A DNA stretch of 64,000 bases, from the NCBI GenBank assembly GCA_027186245.1, contig CP114489.1:6393501-6457500 (forward strand), written 5' to 3'. The notes below the pieces were generated by a model. It worked only from the letters and a program-made list of their open reading frames with translations, had not been told where the DNA came from and searched no databases. Position 1 is the stretch's first letter. Each line of letters begins with the position of its first letter. Below, piece after piece: positions 24,825 through 38,521 of this stretch. The translations under genes and the position numbers were made by a program. This DNA comes from Coriaria nepalensis. Its lineage: Eukaryota > Streptophyta > Magnoliopsida > Cucurbitales > Coriariaceae.

Positions 24825-26810
24825 GAATTCTATTTTCGTACTTCAAACACGAGTTTTGTGCACAACGTGCTATTCGTCTTTGGGGGATGCATGTGCATTT
24901 GTTTCACCTTAAGGGGGTGTGAATGATTCACTAAAGGCCAATGAATAATATGAAGGCGATTCAATGAATTCTATTTTCGTACTTTAAACATGAGTCTTGT
25001 GCTCAACATGCCTTGGTCTTTAGGAGATGCGTGTGCATTTGTTCCTCTTTAAAATCATATCAATGGGTCACCTAGAGCCACTGAATCATATGAAGGCGAT
25101 TCGAACAAATTCTATTTTCGTACTTCAAATATGAGTTTCGTGCATAACACGCTATTGGTATTTGGGGGATGCATGTGCACTTGTTTCACTTTAAAATGAT
25201 GTCAATGAGTCACCTAAATCCAATGAATCATGTGAAGGTGATTAGAACGAATTCTATTTTCGTACTTCAAACATGGGTTTCGTGCACAACATGCTATTGG
25301 TATTCCGGGGATGCATGTGCATTTGTTTCACTGTAAAATGATGTGAATGAGTCACCTAAAACCAATTAATCATATAAAAGTGATTCGAACGAATTCTATT
25401 TTCGTACTTCAAGCACGAGTTTCGTGCACAACATGCTATTAGTATTTGGGGGATGCTTGTGTATTTGTTTCGCCTTTAAAATGATGTGAATGAGTCACCT
25501 AAGGCTAATGAATCATATGAAGGTGATTGAAACGAATTCTATTTTTGTAATTCAAACACATGTTTTATGCGCAACATGCTGTTGATATTCGGGGGATGCA
25601 TGTGCACTTGTTTCACTTTAAAATGATGTCAATGAGTCACCTAAAGCCAATGAATCATGTGACGGTGATTAGAACGAATTCTATTTTCGTACTTCAAACA
25701 TGAGTTTCGTGCACAACACGCTATTGATATTCGGGCGATGCATGTGCGTTTGTTTCACCTTAAAATGATGGGAATGAGTCACGTAAAGCCAATGAATAAT
25801 ATGAAGGCGATTCAAATGAATTCTATTTTCGTACTTCAAACATGAATTTGGTGCACAACATGCTATTGGTATTTGGGGGATGTGTGTGCTTTTGTTTCAC
25901 CTTAAGGGGGTGTGAATGATTCACTAAAGGCCAATGAATAATATGAAGGCGATTCAATGAATTCTATTTTCGTACTTTAAACATGAGTCTTGTGCTCAAC
26001 ATGCCTTGGTCTTTAGGAGATGCGTGTGCATTTGTTCCTCTTTAAAATCATATCAATGGGTCACCTAGAGCCACTGAATCATATGAAGGCGATTCGAACA
26101 AATTCTATTTTCGTACTTCAAATATGAGTTTCGTGCATAACATGCTATTGGTATTTGGGGGATGCATGTGCACTTGTTTCACTTTAAAATGATGTCAATG
26201 AGTCACCTAAATCCAATGAATCATGTGAAGGTGATTGAAACGAATTCTATTTTTGTAATTCAAACACATGTTTTATGCGCAACATGCTGTTGATATTCGG
26301 GGGATGCATGTGCACTTGTTTCACTTTAAAATGATGTCAATGAGTCACCTAAAGCCAATGAATCATGTGACGGTGATTAGAACGAATTCTATTTTCGTAC
26401 TTCAAACATGAGTTTCGTGCACAACACGCTATTGATATTCGGGCGATGCATGTGCGTTTGTTTAACCTTAAAATGATGTGAATGAGTCATCTAAAGCCAA
26501 TGAATAATATGAAAGGTGATTCAAACGAATTCTATCTTCGTACTTCAAACATGAATTTTGTGCACAACATGCTATTGGTATTTGGGGGATGTGTGTGCTT
26601 TTGTTTCACCTTAAAATCATGTGAATAAGTCACCTAAAGCAAATGATTCTTATGAAGGTGATTCGAACGAATTACATTTTCGTACTTCAAGCACGAGTTT
26701 GGTGGACAACCTGCTTTTTGCATTTAGGGGATACGTGTGTATTTGTTTCACCTTAAAATCATGGCAATGTGTCGCCTAAATCTAATGAATCATATGAAGG
26801 CGATTCGAAC
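24825..26810 (+). repeat. HOR unit 14: 14-mer with alternative second half
   Basis: Length 1986 bp. Same build as unit 12, including TTTGTTTAACC at the m7/m12 switch and GAATTTTGTGC in m13; alternative half at 25818-26810. It has A26379 where unit 12 has C22406. Confidence 0.95.
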
Positions 26811-28797
26811 GAATTCTATTTTCGTACTTCAAACACGAGTTTTGTGCACAACGTGCTATTCGTCTTTGGGGGATGCATGTGCATTTGTTTCACCTTAAGG
26901 GGGTGTGAATGATTCACTAAAGGCCAATGAATAATATGAAGGCGATTCAATGAATTCTATTTTCGTACTTTAAACATGAGTCTTGTGCTCAACATGCCTT
27001 GGTCTTTAGGAGATGCGTGTGCATTTGTTCCTCTTTAAAATCATATCAATGGGTCACCTAGAGCCACTGAATCATATGAAGGCGATTCGAACAAATTCTA
27101 TTTTCGTACTTCAAATATGAGTTTCGTGCATAACACGCTATTGGTATTTGGGGGATGCATGTGCACTTGTTTCACTTTAAAATGATGTCAATGAGTCACC
27201 TAAATCCAATGAATCATGTGAAGGTGATTAGAACGAATTCTATTTTCGTACTTCAAACATGGGTTTCGTGCACAACATGCTATTGGTATTCCGGGGATGC
27301 ATGTGCATTTGTTTCACTGTAAAATGATGTGAATGAGTCACCTAAAACCAATTAATCATATAAAAGTGATTCGAACGAATTCTATTTTCGTACTTCAGGC
27401 ACGAGTTTCGTGCACAACATGCTATTAGTATTTGGGGGATGCTTGTGTATTTGTTTCGCCTTTAAAATGATGTGAATGAGTCACCTAAGGCTAATGAATC
27501 ATATGAAGGTGATTGAAACGAATTCTATTTTTGTAATTCAAACACATGTTTTATGCGCAACATGCTGTTGATATTCGGGGGATGCATGTGCACTTGTTTC
27601 ACTTTAAAATGATGTCAATGAGTCACCTAAAGCCAATGAATCATGTGACGGTGATTAGAACGAATTCTATTTTCGTACTTCAAACATGAGTTTCGTGCAC
27701 AACACGCTATTGATATTCGGGCGATGCATGTGCGTTTGTTTCACCTTAAAATGATGGGAATGAGTCACGTAAAGCCAATGAATAATATGAAGGCGATTCA
27801 AATGAATTCTATTTTCGTACTTCAAACATGAATTTGGTGCACAACATGCTATTGGTATTTGGGGGATGTGTGTGCTTTTGTTTCACCTTAAGGGGGTGTG
27901 AATGATTCACTAAAGGCCAATGAATAATATGAAGGCGATTCAATGAATTCTATTTTCGTACTTTAAACATGAGTCTTGTGCTCAACATGCCTTGGTCTTT
28001 AGGAGATGCGTGTGCATTTGTTCCTCTTTAAAATCATATCAATGGGTCACCTAGAGCCACTGAATCATATGAAGGCGATTCGAACAAATTCTATTTTCGT
28101 ACTTCAAATATGAGTTTCGTGCATAACATGCTATTGGTATTTGGGGGATGCATGTGCACTTGTTTCACTTTAAAATGATGTCAATGAGTCACCTAAATCC
28201 AATGAATCATGTGAAAGTGATTCGAACAATTTCTATTTTCGTACCTCAAGCACGAGTTTCGTGCACAACATGCTATTAGTATTTGGGGGATGCTTGTGTA
28301 TTTGTTTCACCTTAAAATGACGTGAATGAGTCACCTGAAGCCAATGAATAATATGAAGGTAATTCGAACAAATTCTATTTTCGTAGCTCAAACACGAATT
28401 TCGTGCACAACATGTTATTAGTATTTCGGGGGATGCATGTGCATTTGTTTAACCTTAAAATGATGTGAATGAGTCATCTAAAGCCAATGAATAATATGAA
28501 AGGTGATTCAAACGAATTCTATCTTCGTACTTCAAACATGAATTTGGTGCACAACATGCTATTGGTATTTGGGGGATGTGTGTGCTTTTGTTTCACCTTA
28601 AAATCATGTGAATAAGTCACCTAAAGCAAATGATTCTTATGAAGGTGATTCGAACGAATTACATTTTCGTACTTCAAGCACGAGTTTGGTGGACAACCTG
28701 CTTTTTGCATTTAGGGGATACGTGTGTATTTGTTTCACCTTAAAATCATGGCAATGTGTCGCCTAAATCTAATGAATCATATGAAGGCGATTCGAAC
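26811..28797 (+). repeat. HOR unit 15: standard 14-mer with the G marker in m5
   Basis: Length 1987 bp. m5 reads CAGGCACG (G27398), exactly 3973 bases after the same base in unit 13. Confidence 0.95.
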
Positions 28798-30574
28798 GAA
28801 TTCTATTTTCGTACTTCAAACACGAGTTTTGTGCACAACGTGCTATTCGTCTTTGGGGGATGCATGTGCATTTGTTTCACCTTAAGGGGGTGTGAATGAT
28901 TCACTAAAGGCCAATGAATAATATGAAGGCGATTCAATGAATTCTATTTTCGTACTTTAAACATGAGTCTTGTGCTCAACATGCCTTGGTCTTTAGGAGA
29001 TGCGTGTGCATTTGTTCCTCTTTAAAATCATATCAATGGGTCACCTAGAGCCACTGAATCATATGAAGGCGATTCGAACAAATTCTATTTTCGTACTTCA
29101 AATATGAGTTTCGTGCATAACACGCTATTGGTATTTGGGGGATGCATGTGCACTTGTTTCACTTTAAAATGATGTCAATGAGTCACCTAAATCCAATGAA
29201 TCATGTGAAGGTGATTAGAACGAATTCTATTTTCGTACTTCAAACATGGGTTTCGTGCACAACATGCTATTGGTATTCCGGGGATGCATGTGCATTTGTT
29301 TCACTGTAAAATGATGTGAATGAGTCACCTAAAACCAATTAATCATATAAAAGTGATTCGAACGAATTCTATTTTCGTACTTCAAGCACGAGTTTCGTGC
29401 ACAACATGCTATTAGTATTTGGGGGATGCTTGTGTATTTGTTTCGCCTTTAAAATGATGTGAATGAGTCACCTAAGGCTAATGAATCATATGAAGGTGAT
29501 TGAAACGAATTCTATTTTTGTAATTCAAACACATGTTTTATGCGCAACATGCTGTTGATATTCGGGGGATGCATGTGCACTTGTTTCACTTTAAAATGAT
29601 GTCAATGAGTCACCTAAAGCCAATGAATCATGTGACGGTGATTAGAACGAATTCTATTTTCGTACTTCAAACATGAGTTTCGTGCACAACACGCTATTGA
29701 TATTCGGGCGATGCATGTGCGTTTGTTTCACCTTAAAATGATGGGAATGAGTCACGTAAAGCCAATGAATAATATGAAGGAGATGCGTGTGCATTTGTTC
29801 CTCTTTAAAATCATATCAATGGGTCACCTAGAGCCACTGAATCATATGAAGGCGATTCGAACAAATTCTATTTTCGTACTTCAAATATGAGTTTCGTGCA
29901 TAACATGCTATTGGTATTTGGGGGATGCATGTGCACTTGTTTCACTTTAAAATGATGTCAATGAGTCACCTAAATCCAATGAATCATGTGAAAGTGATTC
30001 GAACAATTTCTATTTTCGTACCTCAAGCACGAGTTTCGTGCACAACATGCTATTAGTATTTGGGGGATGCTTGTGTATTTGTTTCACCTTAAAATGACGT
30101 GAATGAGTCACCTGAAGCCAATGAATAATATGAAGGTAATTCGAACAAATTCTATTTTCGTAGCTCAAACACGAATTTCGTGCACAACATGTTATTAGTA
30201 TTTCGGGGGATGCATGTGCATTTGTTTAACCTTAAAATGATGTGAATGAGTCATCTAAAGCCAATGAATAATATGAAAGGTGATTCAAACGAATTCTATC
30301 TTCGTACTTCAAACATGAATTTGGTGCACAACATGCTATTGGTATTTGGGGGATGTGTGTGCTTTTGTTTCACCTTAAAATCATGTGAATAAGTCACCTA
30401 AAGCAAATGATTCTTATGAAGGTGATTCGAACGAATTACATTTTCGTACTTCAAGCACGAGTTTGGTGGACAACCTGCTTTTTGCATTTAGGGGATACGT
30501 GTGTATTTGTTTCACCTTAAAATCATGGCAATGTGTCGCCTAAATCTAATGAATCATATGAAGGCGATTCGAAC
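28798..30574 (+). repeat. HOR unit 16: 14-mer with an internal 210-bp deletion
   Basis: Length 1777 bp. m1-m6 and most of m7 are present, then the sequence jumps inside m9 and continues m10-m14. All of m8 is lost. m5 has CAAGCACG. Confidence 0.95.
29649..29862 (+). repeat. Fused 214-bp monomer m7/m9 at an off-register deletion
   Basis: m7 runs to AATATGAAGG and continues as AGATGCGTGTGC of m9. The three bases AGG (29778-29780) are shared by both parents, a 3-bp microhomology. Compared with unit 5, 210 bases (about 1.5 monomers) are missing. It is the only place noticed where the 141-144-bp register is broken. Confidence 0.93.
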
Positions 30575-32561
30575 GAATTCTATTTTCGTACTTCAAACAC
30601 GAGTTTTGTGCACAACGTGCTATTCGTCTTTGGGGGATGCATGTGCATTTGTTTCACCTTAAGGGGGTGTGAATGATTCACTAAAGGCCAATGAATAATA
30701 TGAAGGCGATTCAATGAATTCTATTTTCGTACTTTAAACATGAGTCTTGTGCTCAACATGCCTTGGTCTTTAGGAGATGCGTGTGCATTTGTTCCTCTTT
30801 AAAATCATATCAATGGGTCACCTAGAGCCACTGAATCATATGAAGGCGATTCGAACAAATTCTATTTTCGTACTTCAAATATGAGTTTCGTGCATAACAC
30901 GCTATTGGTATTTGGGGGATGCATGTGCACTTGTTTCACTTTAAAATGATGTCAATGAGTCACCTAAATCCAATGAATCATGTGAAGGTGATTAGAACGA
31001 ATTCTATTTTCGTACTTCAAACATGGGTTTCGTGCACAACATGCTATTGGTATTCCGGGGATGCATGTGCATTTGTTTCACTGTAAAATGATGTGAATGA
31101 GTCACCTAAAACCAATTAATCATATAAAAGTGATTCGAACGAATTCTATTTTCGTACTTCAGGCACGAGTTTCGTGCACAACATGCTATTAGTATTTGGG
31201 GGATGCTTGTGTATTTGTTTCGCCTTTAAAATGATGTGAATGAGTCACCTAAGGCTAATGAATCATATGAAGGTGATTGAAACGAATTCTATTTTTGTAA
31301 TTCAAACACATGTTTTATGCGCAACATGCTGTTGATATTCGGGGGATGCATGTGCACTTGTTTCACTTTAAAATGATGTCAATGAGTCACCTAAAGCCAA
31401 TGAATCATGTGACGGTGATTAGAACGAATTCTATTTTCGTACTTCAAACATGAGTTTCGTGCACAACACGCTATTGATATTCGGGCGATGCATGTGCGTT
31501 TGTTTCACCTTAAAATGATGGGAATGAGTCACGTAAAGCCAATGAATAATATGAAGGCGATTCAAATGAATTCTATTTTCGTACTTCAAACATGAATTTG
31601 GTGCACAACATGCTATTGGTATTTGGGGGATGTGTGTGCTTTTGTTTCACCTTAAGGGGGTGTGAATGATTCACTAAAGGCCAATGAATAATATGAAGGC
31701 GATTCAATGAATTCTATTTTCGTACTTTAAACATGAGTCTTGTGCTCAACATGCCTTGGTCTTTAGGAGATGCGTGTGCATTTGTTCCTCTTTAAAATCA
31801 TATCAATGGGTCACCTAGAGCCACTGAATCATATGAAGGCGATTCGAACAAATTCTATTTTCGTACTTCAAATATGAGTTTCGTGCATAACATGCTATTG
31901 GTATTTGGGGGATGCATGTGCACTTGTTTCACTTTAAAATGATGTCAATGAGTCACCTAAATCCAATGAATCATGTGAAAGTGATTCGAACAATTTCTAT
32001 TTTCGTACCTCAAGCACGAGTTTCGTGCACAACATGCTATTAGTATTTGGGGGATGCTTGTGTATTTGTTTCACCTTAAAATGACGTGAATGAGTCACCT
32101 GAAGCCAATGAATAATATGAAGGTAATTCGAACAAATTCTATTTTCGTAGCTCAAACACGAATTTCGTGCACAACATGTTATTAGTATTTCGGGGGATGC
32201 ATGTGCATTTGTTTAACCTTAAAATGATGTGAATGAGTCATCTAAAGCCAATGAATAATATGAAAGGTGATTCAAACGAATTCTATCTTCGTACTTCAAA
32301 CATGAATTTGGTGCACAACATGCTATTGGTATTTGGGGGATGTGTGTGCTTTTGTTTCACCTTAAAATCATGTGAATAAGTCACCTAAAGCAAATGATTC
32401 TTATGAAGGTGATTCGAACGAATTACATTTTCGTACTTCAAGCACGAGTTTGGTGGACAACCTGCTTTTTGCATTTAGGGGATACGTGTGTATTTGTTTC
32501 ACCTTAAAATCATGGCAATGTGTCGCCTAAATCTAATGAATCATATGAAGGCGATTCGAAC
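30575..32561 (+). repeat. HOR unit 17: standard 14-mer with the G marker in m5
   Basis: Length 1987 bp, m1-m14; m5 reads CAGGCACG (G31162). Confidence 0.95.
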
Positions 32562-33554
32562 GAATTCTATTTTCGTACTTCAAACACGAGTTTTGTGCAC
32601 AACGTGCTATTCGTCTTTGGGGGATGCATGTGCATTTGTTTCACCTTAAGGGGGTGTGAATGATTCACTAAAGGCCAATGAATAATATGAAGGCGATTCA
32701 ATGAATTCTATTTTCGTACTTTAAACATGAGTCTTGTGCTCAACATGCCTTGGTCTTTAGGAGATGCGTGTGCATTTGTTCCTCTTTAAAATCATATCAA
32801 TGGGTCACCTAGAGCCACTGAATCATATGAAGGCGATTCGAACAAATTCTATTTTCGTACTTCAAATATGAGTTTCGTGCATAACACGCTATTGGTATTT
32901 GGGGGATGCATGTGCACTTGTTTCACTTTAAAATGATGTCAATGAGTCACCTAAATCCAATGAATCATGTGAAGGTGATTAGAACGAATTCTATTTTCGT
33001 ACTTCAAACATGGGTTTCGTGCACAACATGCTATTGGTATTCCGGGGATGCATGTGCATTTGTTTCACTGTAAAATGATGTGAATGAGTCACCTAAAACC
33101 AATTAATCATATAAAAGTGATTCGAACGAATTCTATTTTCGTACTTCAGGCACGAGTTTCGTGCACAACATGCTATTAGTATTTGGGGGATGCTTGTGTA
33201 TTTGTTTCGCCTTTAAAATGATGTGAATGAGTCACCTAAGGCTAATGAATCATATGAAGGTGATTGAAACGAATTCTATTTTTGTAATTCAAACACATGT
33301 TTTATGCGCAACATGCTGTTGATATTCGGGGGATGCATGTGCACTTGTTTCACTTTAAAATGATGTCAATGAGTCACCTAAAGCCAATGAATCATGTGAC
33401 GGTGATTAGAACGAATTCTATTTTCGTACTTCAAACATGAGTTTCGTGCACAACACGCTATTGATATTCGGGCGATGCATGTGCGTTTGTTTCACCTTAA
33501 AATGATGGGAATGAGTCACGTAAAGCCAATGAATAATATGAAGGCGATTCAAAT

Positions 33555-34547
33555 GAATTCTATTTTCGTACTTCAAACATGAATTTGGTGCACAACATGC
33601 TATTGGTATTTGGGGGATGTGTGTGCTTTTGTTTCACCTTAAGGGGGTGTGAATGATTCACTAAAGGCCAATGAATAATATGAAGGCGATTCAATGAATT
33701 CTATTTTCGTACTTTAAACATGAGTCTTGTGCTCAACATGCCTTGGTCTTTAGGAGATGCGTGTGCATTTGTTCCTCTTTAAAATCATATCAATGGGTCA
33801 CCTAGAGCCACTGAATCATATGAAGGCGATTCGAACAAATTCTATTTTCGTACTTCAAATATGAGTTTCGTGCATAACACGCTATTGGTATTTGGGGGAT
33901 GCATGTGCACTTGTTTCACTTTAAAATGATGTCAATGAGTCACCTAAATCCAATGAATCATGTGAAGGTGATTAGAACGAATTCTATTTTCGTACTTCAA
34001 ACATGGGTTTCGTGCACAACATGCTATTGGTATTCCGGGGATGCATGTGCATTTGTTTCACTGTAAAATGATGTGAATGAGTCACCTAAAACCAATTAAT
34101 CATATAAAAGTGATTCGAACGAATTCTATTTTCGTACTTCAGGCACGAGTTTCGTGCACAACATGCTATTAGTATTTGGGGGATGCTTGTGTATTTGTTT
34201 CGCCTTTAAAATGATGTGAATGAGTCACCTAAGGCTAATGAATCATATGAAGGTGATTGAAACGAATTCTATTTTTGTAATTCAAACACATGTTTTATGC
34301 GCAACATGCTGTTGATATTCGGGGGATGCATGTGCACTTGTTTCACTTTAAAATGATGTCAATGAGTCACCTAAAGCCAATGAATCATGTGACGGTGATT
34401 AGAACGAATTCTATTTTCGTACTTCAAACATGAGTTTCGTGCACAACACGCTATTGATATTCGGGCGATGCATGTGCGTTTGTTTCACCTTAAAATGATG
34501 GGAATGAGTCACGTAAAGCCAATGAATAATATGAAGGCGATTCAAAT
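33555..34547 (+). repeat. Extra module m8-m2-m3-m4-m5-m6-m7, copy 1
   Basis: 993 bp. m8 is followed by m2/m9, then by m3 with CATAACACGC and m4 with CATGGGTTTCG instead of m10 and m11. It thus joins the start of a second half to the rest of a first half. Confidence 0.93.
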
Positions 34548-35540
34548 GAATTCTATTTTCGTACTTCAAACATGAATTTGGTGCACAACATGCTATTGGT
34601 ATTTGGGGGATGTGTGTGCTTTTGTTTCACCTTAAGGGGGTGTGAATGATTCACTAAAGGCCAATGAATAATATGAAGGCGATTCAATGAATTCTATTTT
34701 CGTACTTTAAACATGAGTCTTGTGCTCAACATGCCTTGGTCTTTAGGAGATGCGTGTGCATTTGTTCCTCTTTAAAATCATATCAATGGGTCACCTAGAG
34801 CCACTGAATCATATGAAGGCGATTCGAACAAATTCTATTTTCGTACTTCAAATATGAGTTTCGTGCATAACACGCTATTGGTATTTGGGGGATGCATGTG
34901 CACTTGTTTCACTTTAAAATGATGTCAATGAGTCACCTAAATCCAATGAATCATGTGAAGGTGATTAGAACGAATTCTATTTTCGTACTTCAAACATGGG
35001 TTTCGTGCACAACATGCTATTGGTATTCCGGGGATGCATGTGCATTTGTTTCACTGTAAAATGATGTGAATGAGTCACCTAAAACCAATTAATCATATAA
35101 AAGTGATTCGAACGAATTCTATTTTCGTACTTCAGGCACGAGTTTCGTGCACAACATGCTATTAGTATTTGGGGGATGCTTGTGTATTTGTTTCGCCTTT
35201 AAAATGATGTGAATGAGTCACCTAAGGCTAATGAATCATATGAAGGTGATTGAAACGAATTCTATTTTTGTAATTCAAACACATGTTTTATGCGCAACAT
35301 GCTGTTGATATTCGGGGGATGCATGTGCACTTGTTTCACTTTAAAATGATGTCAATGAGTCACCTAAAGCCAATGAATCATGTGACGGTGATTAGAACGA
35401 ATTCTATTTTCGTACTTCAAACATGAGTTTCGTGCACAACACGCTATTGATATTCGGGCGATGCATGTGCGTTTGTTTCACCTTAAAATGATGGGAATGA
35501 GTCACGTAAAGCCAATGAATAATATGAAGGCGATTCAAAT
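34548..35540 (+). repeat. Extra module m8-m2-m3-m4-m5-m6-m7, copy 2
   Basis: 993 bp, directly repeats the preceding module with no difference noticed, including the G marker in m5. Confidence 0.93.
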
Positions 35541-36534
35541 GAATTCTATTTTCGTACTTCAAACATGAATTTGGTGCACAACATGCTATTGGTATTTGGG
35601 GGATGTGTGTGCTTTTGTTTCACCTTAAGGGGGTGTGAATGATTCACTAAAGGCCAATGAATAATATGAAGGCGATTCAATGAATTCTATTTTCGTACTT
35701 TAAACATGAGTCTTGTGCTCAACATGCCTTGGTCTTTAGGAGATGCGTGTGCATTTGTTCCTCTTTAAAATCATATCAATGGGTCACCTAGAGCCACTGA
35801 ATCATATGAAGGCGATTCGAACAAATTCTATTTTCGTACTTCAAATATGAGTTTCGTGCATAACATGCTATTGGTATTTGGGGGATGCATGTGCACTTGT
35901 TTCACTTTAAAATGATGTCAATGAGTCACCTAAATCCAATGAATCATGTGAAAGTGATTCGAACAATTTCTATTTTCGTACCTCAAGCACGAGTTTCGTG
36001 CACAACATGCTATTAGTATTTGGGGGATGCTTGTGTATTTGTTTCACCTTAAAATGACGTGAATGAGTCACCTGAAGCCAATGAATAATATGAAGGTAAT
36101 TCGAACAAATTCTATTTTCGTAGCTCAAACACGAATTTCGTGCACAACATGTTATTAGTATTTCGGGGGATGCATGTGCATTTGTTTAACCTTAAAATGA
36201 TGTGAATGAGTCATCTAAAGCCAATGAATAATATGAAAGGTGATTCAAACGAATTCTATCTTCGTACTTCAAACATGAATTTGGTGCACAACATGCTATT
36301 GGTATTTGGGGGATGTGTGTGCTTTTGTTTCACCTTAAAATCATGTGAATAAGTCACCTAAAGCAAATGATTCTTATGAAGGTGATTCGAACGAATTACA
36401 TTTTCGTACTTCAAGCACGAGTTTGGTGGACAACCTGCTTTTTGCATTTAGGGGATACGTGTGTATTTGTTTCACCTTAAAATCATGGCAATGTGTCGCC
36501 TAAATCTAATGAATCATATGAAGGCGATTCGAAC

Positions 36535-38521
36535 GAATTCTATTTTCGTACTTCAAACACGAGTTTTGTGCACAACGTGCTATTCGTCTTTGGGGGATGC
36601 ATGTGCATTTGTTTCACCTTAAGGGGGTGTGAATGATTCACTAAAGGCCAATGAATAATATGAAGGCGATTCAATGAATTCTATTTTCGTACTTTAAACA
36701 TGAGTCTTGTGCTCAACATGCCTTGGTCTTTAGGAGATGCGTGTGCATTTGTTCCTCTTTAAAATCATATCAATGGGTCACCTAGAGCCACTGAATCATA
36801 TGAAGGCGATTCGAACAAATTCTATTTTCGTACTTCAAATATGAGTTTCGTGCATAACACGCTATTGGTATTTGGGGGATGCATGTGCACTTGTTTCACT
36901 TTAAAATGATGTCAATGAGTCACCTAAATCCAATGAATCATGTGAAGGTGATTAGAACGAATTCTATTTTCGTACTTCAAACATGGGTTTCGTGCACAAC
37001 ATGCTATTGGTATTCCGGGGATGCATGTGCATTTGTTTCACTGTAAAATGATGTGAATGAGTCACCTAAAACCAATTAATCATATAAAAGTGATTCGAAC
37101 GAATTCTATTTTCGTACTTCAAGCACGAGTTTCGTGCACAACATGCTATTAGTATTTGGGGGATGCTTGTGTATTTGTTTCGCCTTTAAAATGATGTGAA
37201 TGAGTCACCTAAGGCTAATGAATCATATGAAGGTGATTGAAACGAATTCTATTTTTGTAATTCAAACACATGTTTTATGCGCAACATGCTGTTGATATTC
37301 GGGGGATGCATGTGCACTTGTTTCACTTTAAAATGATGTCAATGAGTCACCTAAAGCCAATGAATCATGTGACGGTGATTAGAACGAATTCTATTTTCGT
37401 ACTTCAAACATGAGTTTCGTGCACAACACGCTATTGATATTCGGGCGATGCATGTGCGTTTGTTTCACCTTAAAATGATGGGAATGAGTCACGTAAAGCC
37501 AATGAATAATATGAAGGCGATTCAAATGAATTCTATTTTCGTACTTCAAACATGAATTTGGTGCACAACATGCTATTGGTATTTGGGGGATGTGTGTGCT
37601 TTTGTTTCACCTTAAGGGGGTGTGAATGATTCACTAAAGGCCAATGAATAATATGAAGGCGATTCAATGAATTCTATTTTCGTACTTTAAACATGAGTCT
37701 TGTGCTCAACATGCCTTGGTCTTTAGGAGATGCGTGTGCATTTGTTCCTCTTTAAAATCATATCAATGGGTCACCTAGAGCCACTGAATCATATGAAGGC
37801 GATTCGAACAAATTCTATTTTCGTACTTCAAATATGAGTTTCGTGCATAACATGCTATTGGTATTTGGGGGATGCATGTGCACTTGTTTCACTTTAAAAT
37901 GATGTCAATGAGTCACCTAAATCCAATGAATCATGTGAAAGTGATTCGAACAATTTCTATTTTCGTACCTCAAGCACGAGTTTCGTGCACAACATGCTAT
38001 TAGTATTTGGGGGATGCTTGTGTATTTGTTTCACCTTAAAATGACGTGAATGAGTCACCTGAAGCCAATGAATAATATGAAGGTAATTCGAACAAATTCT
38101 ATTTTCGTAGCTCAAACACGAATTTCGTGCACAACATGTTATTAGTATTTCGGGGGATGCATGTGCATTTGTTTAACCTTAAAATGATGTGAATGAGTCA
38201 TCTAAAGCCAATGAATAATATGAAAGGTGATTCAAACGAATTCTATCTTCGTACTTCAAACATGAATTTGGTGCACAACATGCTATTGGTATTTGGGGGA
38301 TGTGTGTGCTTTTGTTTCACCTTAAAATCATGTGAATAAGTCACCTAAAGCAAATGATTCTTATGAAGGTGATTCGAACGAATTACATTTTCGTACTTCA
38401 AGCACGAGTTTGGTGGACAACCTGCTTTTTGCATTTAGGGGATACGTGTGTATTTGTTTCACCTTAAAATCATGGCAATGTGTCGCCTAAATCTAATGAA
38501 TCATATGAAGGCGATTCGAAC
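36535..38521 (+). repeat. HOR unit 19: standard 14-mer
   Basis: Length 1987 bp, m1-m14, G5 in m12, CAAGCACG in m5. Confidence 0.95.

Larger units (their letters stand above)
20852..28797 (+). repeat. Tandem segmental duplication of 3973 bp (units 12-13 and 14-15)
   Basis: Units 12+13 (20852-24824) and 14+15 (24825-28797) have the same composition: a 1986-bp unit with the alternative second half and A in the m5 marker, then a 1987-bp standard unit with G in the marker. The only difference noticed is C22406 against A26379. This shows a 28-monomer segment copied as one block, a repeat order above the 14-mer. Confidence 0.85.
32562..36534 (+). repeat. HOR unit 18: expanded 28-mer
   Basis: Length 3973 bp. 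Order: m1-m7 (32562-33554), then two extra 993-bp modules m8-m2-m3-m4-m5-m6-m7 (33555-34547 and 34548-35540), then a standard second half m8-m14 (35541-36534). All three m5 copies carry the G marker (33149, 34142, 35135, spaced 993 bases). This is the gain product expected when m9 of one copy pairs with the identical m2 of another. Confidence 0.95.
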
